A stretch of 64,000 nt of DNA from Pseudomonas putida NBRC 14164 (GCF_000412675.1 NC_021505.1:5698501-5762500), one strand, 5' to 3'; positions 19,552 to 30,122 are shown, counted from the first letter of the stretch. The notes: generated by a model from the letters alone, not told the origin. Program-made: numbers and translations.

Positions 19552-20958
19552 ATGGGCCTCAATGATCAGTGGATGCAACGCGACCTCAAGGTCCTGTGGC
19601 ACCCCTGCACCCAGATGAAAGACCACGAGCAGCTGCCGCTGATCCCGATCAAGCGCGGCGAAGGCGTGTGGCTGGAGGACTTCGAAGGCAAACGCTACCT
19701 GGACGCGGTGAGCAGTTGGTGGGTCAATGTGTTCGGCCACGCCAACCCGCGCATCAACCAGCGCATCAAGGACCAGGTCGACCAACTGGAGCACGTGATC
19801 CTGGCCGGTTTCAGCCATCAGCCGGTCATCGAGCTGTCTGAACGCCTGGTGGCCATGACCCCGGCCGGTCTCGACCGGGTGTTCTACGCCGACAACGGCT
19901 CGTCCTGCATCGAAGTGGCGCTGAAGATGAGCTTCCACTACTGGCAGAACGTCGGCAAACCGGACAAGAAGCGCTTCGTCACCCTGACCAACAGCTACCA
20001 CGGCGAAACCATCGCCGCGATGTCGGTAGGTGATGTGCCGCTGTTCACCGAAACCTACAAGGCGTTGCTGCTGGACACGATCAAGGTGCCCAGCCCCGAC
20101 TGCTACCTGCGCCTAGAGGGCATGAGCTGGGAAGAGCACTCTCGCAACATGTTCGCCGCCATGGAGCAGACCCTGGCCGAGCACCACGCCTCGATCAGCG
20201 CCGTGATCGTCGAGCCGCTGATCCAGGGTGCCGGCGGCATGCGCATGTACCACCCGGTGTACCTCAAGCTGCTGCGTGAGGCCTGCGACCGCTACGACGT
20301 GCACCTGATCCACGATGAAATTGCCGTGGGCTTTGGCCGTACCGGCACGATGTTCGCCTGCGAACAGGCCGGCATCCGGCCAGATTTCCTGTGCCTGTCC
20401 AAGGCCCTGACTGGTGGATACCTGCCGCTGGCCGCCTGCCTGACCACCGACAAGGTCTACCAGGCGTTCTATGACGACTACCCGACCCTGCGCGCGTTCC
20501 TGCACTCACACAGCTACACCGGCAACCCGCTGGCGTGCGCTGCGGCGCTGGCGACCTTGGACATCTTCGAACAGGACAACGTGATCGAGGCCAACAAGGC
20601 CTTGGCCACGCGCATGGCCACTGCCACTGCGCACTTTGCCGATCATGCACACGTTGCCGAAATCCGCCAGACCGGCATGGCCCTGGCCATCGAGATGGTC
20701 AAGGACAAAGCTGGCAAGGTGGCGTACCCCTGGCAAGAGCGACGTGGCCTCAAGGTGTTCGAACACGCCCTGACCCGCGGCGCCCTGCTACGCCCGCTGG
20801 GCAGCGTGGTGTATTTCCTGCCGCCGTACGTGATCACCCCGGAGCAAATCGACTTCCTTGCAGAAGTTGCCAGCGAAGGCATCGACATCGCCACCCGCGA
20901 CAGCGTCAGTGTTGCCGTACCGGCCAACTTCCACCCCGACTTCCGCGACCCGGGCTAG
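19552..20958 (+). CDS. bioA: Adenosylmethionine-8-amino-7-oxononanoate aminotransferase
   Basis: This 468-residue PLP-dependent class III aminotransferase converts KAPA to DAPA with S-adenosylmethionine as amino donor, in biotin synthesis. Visible features are DAVSSWWVNVFGHANP near the N-terminus, NSYHGET, the Asp of IHDEIAVGFGRTG and the PLP lysine in LCLSKALTGGYLP. The N-terminus MGLNDQWMQRDLKVLWHPCTQM is typical of BioA, which fixes the start at 19552 with GGAG upstream. The other bio genes are not in the window, so bioA is separate from bioBFHCD, as in other Pseudomonas. Confidence 0.94.
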   Translation: MGLNDQWMQRDLKVLWHPCTQMKDHEQLPLIPIKRGEGVWLEDFEGKRYLDAVSSWWVNVFGHANPRINQRIKDQVDQLEHVILAGFSHQPVIELSERLVAMTPAGLDRVFYADNGSSCIEVALKMSFHYWQNVGKPDKKRFVTLTNSYHGETIAAMSVGDVPLFTETYKALLLDTIKVPSPDCYLRLEGMSWEEHSRNMFAAMEQTLAEHHASISAVIVEPLIQGAGGMRMYHPVYLKLLREACDRYDVHLIHDEIAVGFGRTGTMFACEQAGIRPDFLCLSKALTGGYLPLAACLTTDKVYQAFYDDYPTLRAFLHSHSYTGNPLACAAALATLDIFEQDNVIEANKALATRMATATAHFADHAHVAEIRQTGMALAIEMVKDKAGKVAYPWQERRGLKVFEHALTRGALLRPLGSVVYFLPPYVITPEQIDFLAEVASEGIDIATRDSVSVAVPANFHPDFRDPG

Positions 20959-20987
20959 GCCCGGCAATTCGCCACACCACTTTTCCT

Positions 20988-21091
20988 GTGGGAGCGGGCG
21001 TGCCCGCGAACAAGGGCGAAGCCCTTGCCAGGCACCGCAGCGCCTGATTCGCGGCGGTTCGACGCATCGACACGCCCGCTCCCACAGGGAA
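20988..21091. repeat. REP pair with extended spacer
   Basis: The left unit is cctgtgggagcgggcgtgcc then cgcgaa. The right unit is cgacacgcccgctcccacag. The spacer contains an inner gggcgaagccc hairpin. It lies between bioA and rsmE. Confidence 0.85.
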
Positions 21092-21121
21092 TCTGTGTCT
21101 CTCTATTTACCGAGCAAACCC

Positions 21122-21841
21122 ATGAGACTGTCCCGCTTCTTCATCGACGCCCCCCTGAGCCTTGGCGAGCATGACCTGCCCGAAGCCCAGGCCCACTACA
21201 TCGGCCGCGTACTGCGCATGGCCCCCGGCGACGCCGTGCAGCTGTTCGACGGCAGCGGCCAGGAATACCTCGGCCAGTTGCTTGAAGTGGGCAAGAAAAC
21301 CGTACGCGTCAGCCTCGACCGGGCCCTCGCCGGCCAGGCCGATTCACCGTTGCACGTGCACCTCGGCCAGGGCCTGTCCCGTGGCGAGCGCATGGACTGG
21401 GCGATCCAGAAAGCCACCGAGCTTGGCGCCAACGAGATCACCCCGATCGTCAGCGAACGCTGCGAAGTGCGGTTGAAAGACGAGCGCGCCGACAAGCGCC
21501 TGGCCCACTGGCGCCAAGTGGCGATCAGCGCCTGCGAACAATGCGGCCGCTCTACCCTGCCGGTCATCCACCCACCCGTGACCCTGGCCGAATGGCTGGG
21601 CAGCACCCAGGCGGACCTGAAACTGGTCCTGCACCCGGTGGCCGAGCCGCTTACCAGCCACGAAAAACCTGCGACCCTGGCGTTTCTGATCGGCCCCGAA
21701 GGCGGCCTGAGCGAGGCCGAAGTCGAGCAGGCCAAAGCGTCCGGCTTCCACGCCGCCCGCCTTGGGCCACGGGTGCTGCGCACCGAAACTGCGCCAGTGG
21801 TGGCGCTGTCGGTGGCACAGCAATTGTGGGGGGATTTTTAA
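21122..21841 (+). CDS. rsmE: 16S rRNA (uracil-1498-N3)-methyltransferase RsmE
   Basis: This 239-residue SPOUT-class methyltransferase acts on m3U1498 in 16S rRNA. It opens MRLSRFFIDAPL and has the PUA-like RNA-binding start HYIGRVLRMAPGDAVQLFDG. The SPOUT knot has FLIGPEGGLSEAEVE and LGPRVLRTETAPVVAL. The ATG at 21122 is the normal RsmE start; the open frame further upstream crosses REP DNA. It ends directly against the hemolysin III gene on the other strand, with no spacer. A second RsmE-family gene is at 57.5 kb. Confidence 0.95.
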   Translation: MRLSRFFIDAPLSLGEHDLPEAQAHYIGRVLRMAPGDAVQLFDGSGQEYLGQLLEVGKKTVRVSLDRALAGQADSPLHVHLGQGLSRGERMDWAIQKATELGANEITPIVSERCEVRLKDERADKRLAHWRQVAISACEQCGRSTLPVIHPPVTLAEWLGSTQADLKLVLHPVAEPLTSHEKPATLAFLIGPEGGLSEAEVEQAKASGFHAARLGPRVLRTETAPVVALSVAQQLWGDF

Positions 21842-22459
21842 CTAGAGCACGTAGAACGACACCGCCACGAAGTGCAGCAGGCTGCCGGTAATCACGAACA
21901 GGTGCCAGATGCCGTGCGCGTGGCGCAAACGGCTGTCGAGCGCGAAGAAGATGATGCCCACGGTGTAGAACACTCCGCCGGCGGCCAGCCAGGCAAAGCC
22001 GGCGCCGCCCAGCGAGTGCAGCAACGGCTTCACTGCCACCAGCACGATCCAGCCCATCACGGCATAAATGATGATAGACAGGACCCGCGCTTCGGAGCGC
22101 GGCTTGATCTCCTGCAACATGCCGATCACCGCCAGCCCCCAGACCACGCCGAACAGGCTCCAGCCCCAGGGGCCACGCAGACTGACCAGGCAGAATGGCG
22201 TGTAGCTACCGGCGATCAGCAGGTAGATCGACAGGTGATCGAGCTTGCGCATGATCACCTTCGCCCGCCCGCGGGTGCTGTGGTACAGGGTGGAGATGCT
22301 GTACAGCAACAGCAGCGTGCCGCCGTAGATGGAGAAACTGACGATCTTCCACGGGTCGCCTTGCAGGCCCGCGAGCACGATCAGCCAGATGGCACCGAAA
22401 CTGGCCAGGACAGCACCGACCAGGTGGGTCCAGGCGTTGAAGCGTTCACCGTAATACAT
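21842..22459 (-). CDS. Hemolysin III family (TrhA/YqfA) membrane protein
   Basis: This 205-residue protein has seven predicted transmembrane helices, the PAQR/hemolysin III fold. The family-typical N-terminus is NAWTHLVGAVLA, and later histidine motifs (YHSTRGRAKVIMRKLDHLSIYLLIAGSYTPF, split by a loop, and AHGIWHLFVITGSLLHF) supply the metal-site histidines. E. coli TrhA regulates membrane energetics. The name hemolysin is historical. The start ATG 22459 follows a GAGG. It is convergent with rsmE, with no gap. Confidence 0.88.
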   Translation of the reverse strand: MYYGERFNAWTHLVGAVLASFGAIWLIVLAGLQGDPWKIVSFSIYGGTLLLLYSISTLYHSTRGRAKVIMRKLDHLSIYLLIAGSYTPFCLVSLRGPWGWSLFGVVWGLAVIGMLQEIKPRSEARVLSIIIYAVMGWIVLVAVKPLLHSLGGAGFAWLAAGGVFYTVGIIFFALDSRLRHAHGIWHLFVITGSLLHFVAVSFYVL

Positions 22460-22508
22460 GCAAACACAGACCTCTTCAGGTGGGCTGGGTTCCTGATGTG
22501 ATGCTGAT

Positions 22509-22606
22509 GGCCTCTTCGCGGGCATGCCCGCTCCCACAGGGAATGCACAGGACTCAAGGTCAGTGCTGTACCTGTGGGAGCGGGCATGCCCGCGAAGAGG
22601 CCCGCG
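22509..22606. repeat. Inverted REP pair, CGGGCATGCCCG type (both arms IS-compatible)
   Basis: ggcctcttcgcgggcatgcc then cgctcccacaggg faces cctgtgggagcgggcatgcc then cgcgaagaggcc. Both units carry the exact 16-base site (catgcccgCTcccaca) corresponding to the IS110 target. Confidence 0.92.
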
Positions 22607-22617
22607 CAAGCATCATC

Positions 22618-23091
22618 CTACCCAATGTCAGGTTGCAGATCCGCGTCACGCACCAGCCTTTCCAGTGCAACCAGGTCCGGTATCCGAGCCACCTGCTCGC
22701 CCACCTGCACCGCCGCCAGTTCCAGCCTGCCCAGCGCCACATCCACGTAGTTCAACTGGCTGTCGAGCTTGCACGAGCGCGGTATGTCTTGCAGCAACAG
22801 CGCCAGGTAGCGCAGGCCGGTATCACCCAGGGCATTGAGCACCACCACTCGAGCCCGCTCACCGCACGGTGTTTCACCACCGCACGCCGCCTCGAAGCCG
22901 ATTAGCGGCAGGCGCTGCTGCCGCCAGTCGATCCAGCCCAAGTGCCAGGCGGGGTCGCCGGACTGGCACACCAGGTTGCGCTGGCCGCTCAGCTCGGCCA
23001 CCGCCACGTTGGGCAGCACCAGGGTACGGTCACCCAACGGCAGCAACAGCCCGGTCAGGCTGCTGCGCTGGCCGGAGATCAGTTCAAGCAT
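22618..23091 (-). CDS. chpC: CheW-domain adaptor, ChpC-like
   Basis: This 157-residue protein is one CheW-like domain (TGLLLPLGDRTLVLPNVAVAEL, PAWHLGWIDWRQQRLPLIGFE). ChpC in P. aeruginosa is an accessory CheW linking extra signals to ChpA. The ATG at 23091 overlaps the end of chpA by 8 bp, so translation is coupled. It is last in the operon, followed by a REP pair that could end the transcript. Confidence 0.82.
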   Translation of the reverse strand: MLELISGQRSSLTGLLLPLGDRTLVLPNVAVAELSGQRNLVCQSGDPAWHLGWIDWRQQRLPLIGFEAACGGETPCGERARVVVLNALGDTGLRYLALLLQDIPRSCKLDSQLNYVDVALGRLELAAVQVGEQVARIPDLVALERLVRDADLQPDIG

Positions 23092-26000
23092 GGGTTTGGC
23101 TCCAGTGGGCAATGCTCTGCAACAGCAGCGACTCCTGATACGGCTTGCCCAGGTATTCGTTGACGCCGATGGCCATGGCACGGTCGCGGTGCTTCTGCCC
23201 GGTGCGTGAAGTAATCATGATGATCGGCAGGTCCTTCAGCCGCTCGTCACGGCGAATGCGCGTGGCCACCTCGAAGCCGTCCATGCGTGGCATTTCAATG
23301 TCCAGCAGCAATACGTCGGGGCGGTGCTCTGCCAGCAGGGCCATGGCATCGACCCCGTCCTTGGCCGTCAGCACGCTCATGCCGTGGCGCTCCAGCAGGC
23401 GGCTGGTAACTTTGCGCACGGTCACCGAATCGTCCACCACCATCACCAGTAACGCGCGCCGCGGCGCCGGGCCGAGCAACTGGCGCTGGGTGCCACCACC
23501 GGGCAAGCGGGCCAGGCGCCGCTGCTGGCCGCGCAACTGGCCAAGCAGGTCGAGAATCAGCACGACCCGGCCATCGCCCAGCAACGTCGCCCCCGACAAT
23601 CCGGCAACCGCAGCAAACTGTGGCCCCAGGCTCTTCACCACAATCTCGCGGCTGGGCGACAGGCTGTCGGCCTGGATGGCGAACGACTGCTCCTTGGAAT
23701 GCACCAGCAGCACCGGCAACGGCACGCTCTGCCCCAGCAGCGCGGGGCGCGGCAGGCCTTGCAGCAACTCGCCCAGGTAGCGCAGCTCGTATTCGTGGCC
23801 GGCGTAGACATAGCGGGGCGTGTCCAGCTGATAACAAGCCGCCAGCTCTGCCGGCGGTACGCGGACGATGCCCTCGATGGTGTTGAGCGGGATCGCGTAT
23901 TGCTCTTCGCCCAAGTGCACCATCAGCACACGGTTGATCGATACGGTGAACGGCAGCCGGATCAAGAAGCGTGCACCCTTGCCCTGGGCCGACTCAATGC
24001 TCATCGAGCCACCCAGCTGCTTGACCTCCTCGTGCACCACGTCCATGCCCAGGCCCCGCCCGGATATCTGGGTGATCTTCTCGGCGGTGGAAAAACCCGG
24101 GCGCAGGATGAACTGCAGGATCTCGTGATCGCTCAAGTCCGCCTGCGGGTCCAGCAGGCCGCGCTTGATGGCCTTGCGCCGCACCGCATCCAGGGGTACA
24201 CCGGCACCGTCGTCAATCATTTCGATAACGATATCGGCGCCTTCGTGCAGCAAATTCAAATGGATGGTGCCCTGCTCCGGCTTGCCAGCAGCCAGCCGCG
24301 CTTCGCGGCTTTCCAGGCCATGGTCGACTGCGTTGCGCAGCATGTGCTCCAGCGGCGCCACCATGCGTTCGAGCACACTGCGGTCCAGTTCGCCTTCGGC
24401 GTTGCCGACCACCAGTTCCACCTGTTTGCCCAGCTCGCTGGCCACTTGCCGCACCACACGTTGCAGGCGTGGCACCAGGCGTTCGAAGGGCACCATCAGG
24501 GTGGCGGTCAGGCCTTCCTGCAACTGGCTGTTCACCCGCGCCTGCTGCTGCAGCAGGCTGTAGGCCTCCTGGGCACGCTGGGCCAGGGTTTCCTTCAGGT
24601 CGAGCAAGTCCGAGGCAGACTCGAACAAGGCCCGCGACAGTTGCTGCAACTGCGAGTGGCGGTCCATTTCCAGGGGGTCGAAGTCATCATAGGCATCGCT
24701 TTCGAACGGCTGGCGGCTGGAGATCCGCCCCTGGGTCTCGATGTCCAGGCGCAGCAACTGGTCGCGCATGCGCTCCAGGGTGGTTTCCATCTCGTTGAGG
24801 GTGAACTGCGCATCGTTGACCTGCTGCTCGATGCGCCCACGGATGATCGAGTGTTCGCCGGCCAGGTTGCCCAGGTCATCGAGCAACTCGGCGTCAACCT
24901 TGACCATGTCGCCTGGCGCCCGCTCTGGCGCTGTCGCCGGCACCTCGCTGGTGGCGGCTTCGACCGGCCCTTGGCCAGCTGCGCTGTCGGTCAGGGCTGC
25001 GCTGCTGAAGTTACGGATATAGTCGATCAGCGCCGTGGCAGCATGCAATGGCTGCCCCAGGCGCACGGCATCAAGCATGTGCGCCAGGCGGTCATGGCAG
25101 TTCTGCAGCAACGCGAACAGTGGCGGGCTCGGCGGCAAACGCCCGGCCGCCAGCAGCTCGTAGAGAAACTCCAGTTCGTGGGCCAAATCTCCGATCGGGG
25201 CAATTTCGACCATGCGCGCCACGCCCTTAAGGGTGTGCAGATCGCGCATCAGGTTGTCCACCTCGACGCTGCTGCGCGGGTCGGCCTGCCAGCGTGCCAG
25301 GGATGCGGCGGCGCTCTCGACGATGTCCGAGCTTTCTTCGAGGAACACTTCCAGCAGCTCTTCGCCGGGGCTTTCCGGCTCTTCAGGCAGTGGCTCGGCC
25401 ACCTCTGGCTGCAAAGGGGTATGCGACAGCCCCAGGGTATCCGTCAGGTCCATGTCCGGGTGCAGCGGGGTGACCGTGTCGATGCCCACCAGGCCGGTGG
25501 CATCCGGGGCCAGGGCCTGGTCCAGCAGGTTGCGCAGGCTATCGACAAGCTCTGGCCGTGACGCGATATCCTGCCCGGCCGCCACTTCGTCGAGCATGTC
25601 CAGCAGGGCTTCATGGCCGTGCTGCGCCTGGGCGAAAAAGCGTGCATCGGCGGGCAGGCTGCCCTCTTCTACCGCGCCATACAGGTCCAGCAAGGCCTCG
25701 CACACCTCATCCATCTGCCACAGGTCGGCCAGGTGCGCGGCGTGGCCCAGGGTGGTCATCTGGTCGAGCAGTGTATCCAGTGCGTCACGCTGGCCAGGCT
25801 GTTGCTGCCAGCGCGACAGCAACGACTCGGCATCGAGCAGAATGTCCATGGCCTGGGCGAGGAAACTGGCAACCAACTGCGGGTCGCGCTTGCTGCGCCG
25901 GGCATGCTGCGGTTCGTCATGCACGCTGGCCAGGCGGTTATCTACTGCCTGGCCAACTGTTTCGATCAGCTCCGCTGCGCCAGGGATGGCTGCCAGCGGC

Positions 26001-28027
26001 GTGCTGTCCAGTTGCGCCAGGCCCAGATGGAACAGCGAGCGCGCGGCTTCCAGCCATTCGATCTCGGCCATTTGCAGGGGCAGTTGATGGCCCTTGTATT
26101 CACGGGCCAGGCGGTCGAAGGCGGTGGCCAGCTCGGCGACCGGCATCACCCCGGCCATGGCGGCGCTGCCCTTGAGCGTGTGCAGGGCACGTTGCAGGCC
26201 ATCGCTGACCGGCGTGTCATGGCCGTCGGCGCCCTGCAGGAAGGCATCGAGGCTGGCCAGATGGCCCAGCGCCTCACTGCGGAAGATATCCAGCAATTGC
26301 GGATCGAGGCCATCGATATAGGCCGCCGCGGGTGCGTCGTTTTCAGCCAAGGCATGCAGGTGCCCCGCCAGTTGTTCGATTTCGGTCAGTTGCGGCAGCT
26401 GGCCGGCGGCAAAGTCGGCCAGCAGATCAGGCAGATGGACGAACACCTGTTGCAGGGCCACCACCCCTTCAGGGCTGAGCACACTCCGGCCCTCCAGCAC
26501 CCGGTTCAGCAGGTGCTCGGCGCCCCAGGCCAGTTCGGCCACCGCCTCGGCATGCACCATGCGTCCACTGCCCTTGAGTGTATGCAGCGCGCGGCGCACT
26601 TCCCCGAGTGCCCCGCGCTGCTGGTTGTCCGCACGCCAGCGCAACCAGTGGCGCTCGATTTCCGGCAGCAACTCGCCCGCTTCTTCGAGGAACACCTCGC
26701 GCAGCTCGTCATCAATGCCATCGCCCTCGGCATCCAGGCCCGCGCGGGCGTCCGCCTGCGCACAGTGCACGCCCAACGCCGCCAGGCTGGCGCGCGCCAT
26801 GTCGATGAACGGCTGGCCATCCGCCAGCGGGTCGGCCACCCGCCACTGCAGGTAGCACTCAGCGGCGCTCAGGGCCTCGGCCAGGTGGGTCAGCTCGTCA
26901 GCGGGTGGCTCATCCTCAAGGTGCTGCAACCAACGCTGCACATAGCTTGCGCAGCCGGCGATCAGCTCGGCCACGGCGGGCAGCATCAACATGGCCAACG
27001 CCCCGCGAACCTGCTGCAACAGCCCCGGCAAGGGTTGCAGGCGCTGCCGGGGCCAGTCGGACTCCAGGTAATCGCCGATCAGGTCTTTGCCCTGCTGCAA
27101 TACGTTCAGCGATTCGTTCAGCACCAACTGGCGTATCTCGGCCAGGTCCGAACCTGGCAGCCCGCCTTGGCCGTTTTCCTCCAGCGGGCCGACCATGCCG
27201 TTCAGGGAGGCTTCCACATACAAGAGGGCGCCCGCTACATCCATCAACACCGCGTCGTCTACCGCCCGTTCGCCCTGGGCCAGGGCCTGCAGCGCCAGCA
27301 CCTGGTCGATGATCACCCGCCGTGGTTGCTGGAAGCCCAGCACAGCCAAGGTGTCGGCTACGTGGCGCAGGGGCGCCAGCAGGGCATCGAGCTGCTCGCT
27401 GTGCTGACGGTCGCTGCGCACGAACTGGTCGAGGCGCTCCTTTATGCGCATGAGGTCGTCGCACAGCGCGGTCACCACCGACCGCAGCGCATCGCGGCCT
27501 GGCCCGGCCTGTAATTGATCGCGCCAGTTGCCCAGCGACAGGTCGAGGTTGGCCAGGTCATCGGAGCCGGCAAAGCGCTGCGCAGCACCGCTGATCAGGC
27601 TGGCCTGGGCCAGCGGCTCGATGCCACGGCAGGCGCGCAGCTGGTTGAGCAGCGGCAGCATCACCAAGGGCAGGTCGTGGCGCGCACCACGCAAGCGCTC
27701 AAGGTATGAGGGCAATTGCTCCAGGCCGCGGAACAACGCCCCCAGGCAATCACCCCGCGGGCTCACCTGGCCGTCGGCCAGAGCCTTGGCGAACAGTTCC
27801 AGCTCTTCGGCCAGGCGCGTCGCACCTCGCAGTTCGAGCATGCGCAGGCAGCCGTGCACCTGGTGCAGGTTGTCGACCACGAAGGCCAATATCGACAGGT
27901 CGCCGGGCTCGCCGGCAAAACGCTCCAGCGCCTGGCGCGCCTGGCCCAGGCAGTCGAGAATGGCAGCCTTGGTCCAGGCCAGCGCCACCGTGTCGTGGCG
28001 CTCGGGGCTTACAGCAGCAGATGCCAT
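23084..28027 (-). CDS. chpA: Hybrid CheA-type histidine kinase ChpA of the Chp/type IV pilus system
   Basis: This is a roughly 1647-residue multi-domain kinase. Four HPt-like segments precede the kinase: NLHQVHGCLRM near the N-terminus and three canonical LHTLKGS/LHTLKGV sites. Next come the dimerisation/CheA H-ATPase region (AVDHGLE, DDGAGVPL, GRGLGMDVV), a CheW domain and a C-terminal receiver (VVDDSVTVRK, phospho-Asp in LLLDIEMPRMDG). The start ATG 28027 has GAGGAAG upstream; a GTG at 28054 is less likely. P. aeruginosa ChpA is much longer, with more transfer domains, so this is a compact form. It is cytoplasmic, signals with PilJ/PilI, and should phosphorylate PilG and PilH. Confidence 0.93.
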   Translation of the reverse strand: MASAAVSPERHDTVALAWTKAAILDCLGQARQALERFAGEPGDLSILAFVVDNLHQVHGCLRMLELRGATRLAEELELFAKALADGQVSPRGDCLGALFRGLEQLPSYLERLRGARHDLPLVMLPLLNQLRACRGIEPLAQASLISGAAQRFAGSDDLANLDLSLGNWRDQLQAGPGRDALRSVVTALCDDLMRIKERLDQFVRSDRQHSEQLDALLAPLRHVADTLAVLGFQQPRRVIIDQVLALQALAQGERAVDDAVLMDVAGALLYVEASLNGMVGPLEENGQGGLPGSDLAEIRQLVLNESLNVLQQGKDLIGDYLESDWPRQRLQPLPGLLQQVRGALAMLMLPAVAELIAGCASYVQRWLQHLEDEPPADELTHLAEALSAAECYLQWRVADPLADGQPFIDMARASLAALGVHCAQADARAGLDAEGDGIDDELREVFLEEAGELLPEIERHWLRWRADNQQRGALGEVRRALHTLKGSGRMVHAEAVAELAWGAEHLLNRVLEGRSVLSPEGVVALQQVFVHLPDLLADFAAGQLPQLTEIEQLAGHLHALAENDAPAAAYIDGLDPQLLDIFRSEALGHLASLDAFLQGADGHDTPVSDGLQRALHTLKGSAAMAGVMPVAELATAFDRLAREYKGHQLPLQMAEIEWLEAARSLFHLGLAQLDSTPLAAIPGAAELIETVGQAVDNRLASVHDEPQHARRSKRDPQLVASFLAQAMDILLDAESLLSRWQQQPGQRDALDTLLDQMTTLGHAAHLADLWQMDEVCEALLDLYGAVEEGSLPADARFFAQAQHGHEALLDMLDEVAAGQDIASRPELVDSLRNLLDQALAPDATGLVGIDTVTPLHPDMDLTDTLGLSHTPLQPEVAEPLPEEPESPGEELLEVFLEESSDIVESAAASLARWQADPRSSVEVDNLMRDLHTLKGVARMVEIAPIGDLAHELEFLYELLAAGRLPPSPPLFALLQNCHDRLAHMLDAVRLGQPLHAATALIDYIRNFSSAALTDSAAGQGPVEAATSEVPATAPERAPGDMVKVDAELLDDLGNLAGEHSIIRGRIEQQVNDAQFTLNEMETTLERMRDQLLRLDIETQGRISSRQPFESDAYDDFDPLEMDRHSQLQQLSRALFESASDLLDLKETLAQRAQEAYSLLQQQARVNSQLQEGLTATLMVPFERLVPRLQRVVRQVASELGKQVELVVGNAEGELDRSVLERMVAPLEHMLRNAVDHGLESREARLAAGKPEQGTIHLNLLHEGADIVIEMIDDGAGVPLDAVRRKAIKRGLLDPQADLSDHEILQFILRPGFSTAEKITQISGRGLGMDVVHEEVKQLGGSMSIESAQGKGARFLIRLPFTVSINRVLMVHLGEEQYAIPLNTIEGIVRVPPAELAACYQLDTPRYVYAGHEYELRYLGELLQGLPRPALLGQSVPLPVLLVHSKEQSFAIQADSLSPSREIVVKSLGPQFAAVAGLSGATLLGDGRVVLILDLLGQLRGQQRRLARLPGGGTQRQLLGPAPRRALLVMVVDDSVTVRKVTSRLLERHGMSVLTAKDGVDAMALLAEHRPDVLLLDIEMPRMDGFEVATRIRRDERLKDLPIIMITSRTGQKHRDRAMAIGVNEYLGKPYQESLLLQSIAHWSQTHA

Positions 28028-28050
28028 GGTCACTTCCTCGGCGCGGCGCC

Positions 28051-30111
28051 TCACTTGGGCTCGGCAGGTGGTGGCAGGGTGAAACCGGACACCGAACGGC
28101 GCATCTCGCTGGCCATGCGGGCCAGGTGGCGAATGCTGTCGGCAGTGGCACCGGAGCCGGCGGAGGTCTGCGCGGTAATCTGCTGGATGACCGCCATGGT
28201 GTGGGAGATCTGCCCGGCCGACGAAGTTTGCAGCTGGGCAGCGTCGGAGATGCTGTGGATAAGGTCGGCCAGGTTCTGCGATACCCCTTCGATCTCGGCC
28301 AGCGCCACCCCGGCATCCTGGGCCAGGCGGGCGCCGCGCACCACCTCGGCGGTGGTCTGTTCCATGGAGATCACCGCCTCGTTGGTGTCGGCCTGGATGG
28401 TGCGCACCAGCGCCTCGATCTGGCGGGTAGCCGAGGACGAGCGTTCGGCGAGGCGCTGCACTTCGTCGGCGACCACGGCAAAACCACGGCCGGCCTCACC
28501 GGCCAGCGAGGCCTGGATCGCCGCGTTGAGGGCCAGGATGTTGGTCTGGTCGGCAATGTCGTCGATCAGGCTGACGATGTCGCCGATTTCCTGGGAAGAC
28601 TCACCCAGGCGCTTGATCCGCTTCGCGGTGTCCTGGATCTGCTCGCGAATGTTGTCCATGCCATTGATGGTGTTATGGACCACCTCGTTACCCTTGTTGG
28701 CGATGGCCACCGAGCGTTCGGCTACCTTGGCCGATTCGTAGGCATGCGCGGACACCCGGTCGATCGACTCGACCATGTCGCCGACGGCCTCGGAGGCCTC
28801 GCTGATCTGCTCGGCCTGGTGCTCGGACGCCTTGGCCAGCTGGCGAGCGGTGTTTTGCGTGTCCTGCACGGCCGCAGCCACCTGCACGGCGCTGTGGTTG
28901 ATGGTGGCCACAAGGTCGCGCAGCTGGTCCACGGAATAATTGATCGAGTCGGCAATGGCGCCGGTAAAGTCTTCGGTTACCGATACGGTCACGGTCAGGT
29001 CGCCATCGGCCAGCTCTTCGATTTCGTCGAGCAGGCGCATGATCGCCTGCTGGTTGCGTTCGTTCTTTTCCGCCGTTTCGCGCAGCTGGCGGTTGGTGGT
29101 GCGCACCATGACCAGGCCGATGAGAATGATCGAGGCCAGCGCCAGCACGCCCAGGGCATAGCCGCCCACAGTATCGAGGGTGCGCCCGCCGGCCAGGTTC
29201 TCGAAACCGTTGGCCAGGTGCGACGCTTCGTCGAGCAGGGTTTGCGACAGGCTGAAGATGTTGCCGGCAGCTTCGCGCACGCGGAACAGTTCGGGCGAGG
29301 TTTCGAGGATTTCATCCACAGAACCGGCGACGAACTGGAACAGTTCGGCGATTTCCGCCAGCCGCGCGCGGGCGTCGGCGTCTTCGACGCGGGTTATCTG
29401 GATTGCCGCGTTGCCGCTGAGCATGCCCTCCAGCACCTGGCCAAAGCGCCCGGCATCGCGGCCAAAAGCGTCGGCCGCCTGGGCTGCGGCATCGTCACCG
29501 GCCAGCACAGTGTTGACCGAACCAAGGATGCGCTCGGCCAGCAACAGTTGGCGCTGGGCCACCGCCACCTGGTTGGCCGGGGCGCCGCTTTGCAGCAGGA
29601 TCTCGACCACCTTCTCGTATTCCACCTGCAACTGCGGCACGGTTTCGGCCAGGGTCGCCGCTACCTGGTGCAGCGACAGCACAGTCTGCTCGCTGGCCAG
29701 GATGGTGTCGGTGTTCTTGCGCAGGTTTTCCCAGTCGCGGCGTACCGATTCCATCTCGTCACGCACCGTGGGCGGCGCGGGCGGCAGGCCGGTGGACTTG
29801 TCACCCTGGCGCAGGTAGCCCCAGCGCCGCTCAAAATCGTTGCGGGCATCCGACAGCAGCTTGAAGGCCAGGGCCTTGCCGGTCGCGGCTTCAGTGGCGT
29901 TCTTGGCGATACGTTGCGACAGCACTCGCAGTTCCCCGGCATGGCCGATGTACTGCTTGTCGTAATTGGACTGGGTGTTCAGGTACGCGAAGTTGGCGAA
30001 CAACAGGATGATCGACAGGATCAGGATCAAAAACAGCACAGTGATCTGCGCGATGCTGCGGGTACGCAGGCTCACGGTGGTTGCGGTAACGGAGGTGGCA
30101 GGCTTGTTCAC
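28051..30111 (-). CDS. pilJ: Type IV pilus chemoreceptor PilJ
   Basis: This 686-residue methyl-accepting protein has an N-terminal TM ([19 protein letters not shown]), and the segment [20 protein letters not shown] is PilJ-specific. The periplasmic PilJ sensor domain is followed by a second TM ([11 protein letters not shown]), HAMP and a signalling hairpin with tip [28 protein letters not shown]. The start is GTG at 30111, chosen because the residues after it match the PilJ N-terminus and the length (686) is near that of P. aeruginosa PilJ. It sits 11 bp after pilI. No PilK or ChpB adaptation enzyme is seen in the cluster. Confidence 0.94.
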   Translation of the reverse strand: MNKPATSVTATTVSLRTRSIAQITVLFLILILSIILLFANFAYLNTQSNYDKQYIGHAGELRVLSQRIAKNATEAATGKALAFKLLSDARNDFERRWGYLRQGDKSTGLPPAPPTVRDEMESVRRDWENLRKNTDTILASEQTVLSLHQVAATLAETVPQLQVEYEKVVEILLQSGAPANQVAVAQRQLLLAERILGSVNTVLAGDDAAAQAADAFGRDAGRFGQVLEGMLSGNAAIQITRVEDADARARLAEIAELFQFVAGSVDEILETSPELFRVREAAGNIFSLSQTLLDEASHLANGFENLAGGRTLDTVGGYALGVLALASIILIGLVMVRTTNRQLRETAEKNERNQQAIMRLLDEIEELADGDLTVTVSVTEDFTGAIADSINYSVDQLRDLVATINHSAVQVAAAVQDTQNTARQLAKASEHQAEQISEASEAVGDMVESIDRVSAHAYESAKVAERSVAIANKGNEVVHNTINGMDNIREQIQDTAKRIKRLGESSQEIGDIVSLIDDIADQTNILALNAAIQASLAGEAGRGFAVVADEVQRLAERSSSATRQIEALVRTIQADTNEAVISMEQTTAEVVRGARLAQDAGVALAEIEGVSQNLADLIHSISDAAQLQTSSAGQISHTMAVIQQITAQTSAGSGATADSIRHLARMASEMRRSVSGFTLPPPAEPK

Positions 30112-30122
30112 GTTCGCAGGTC

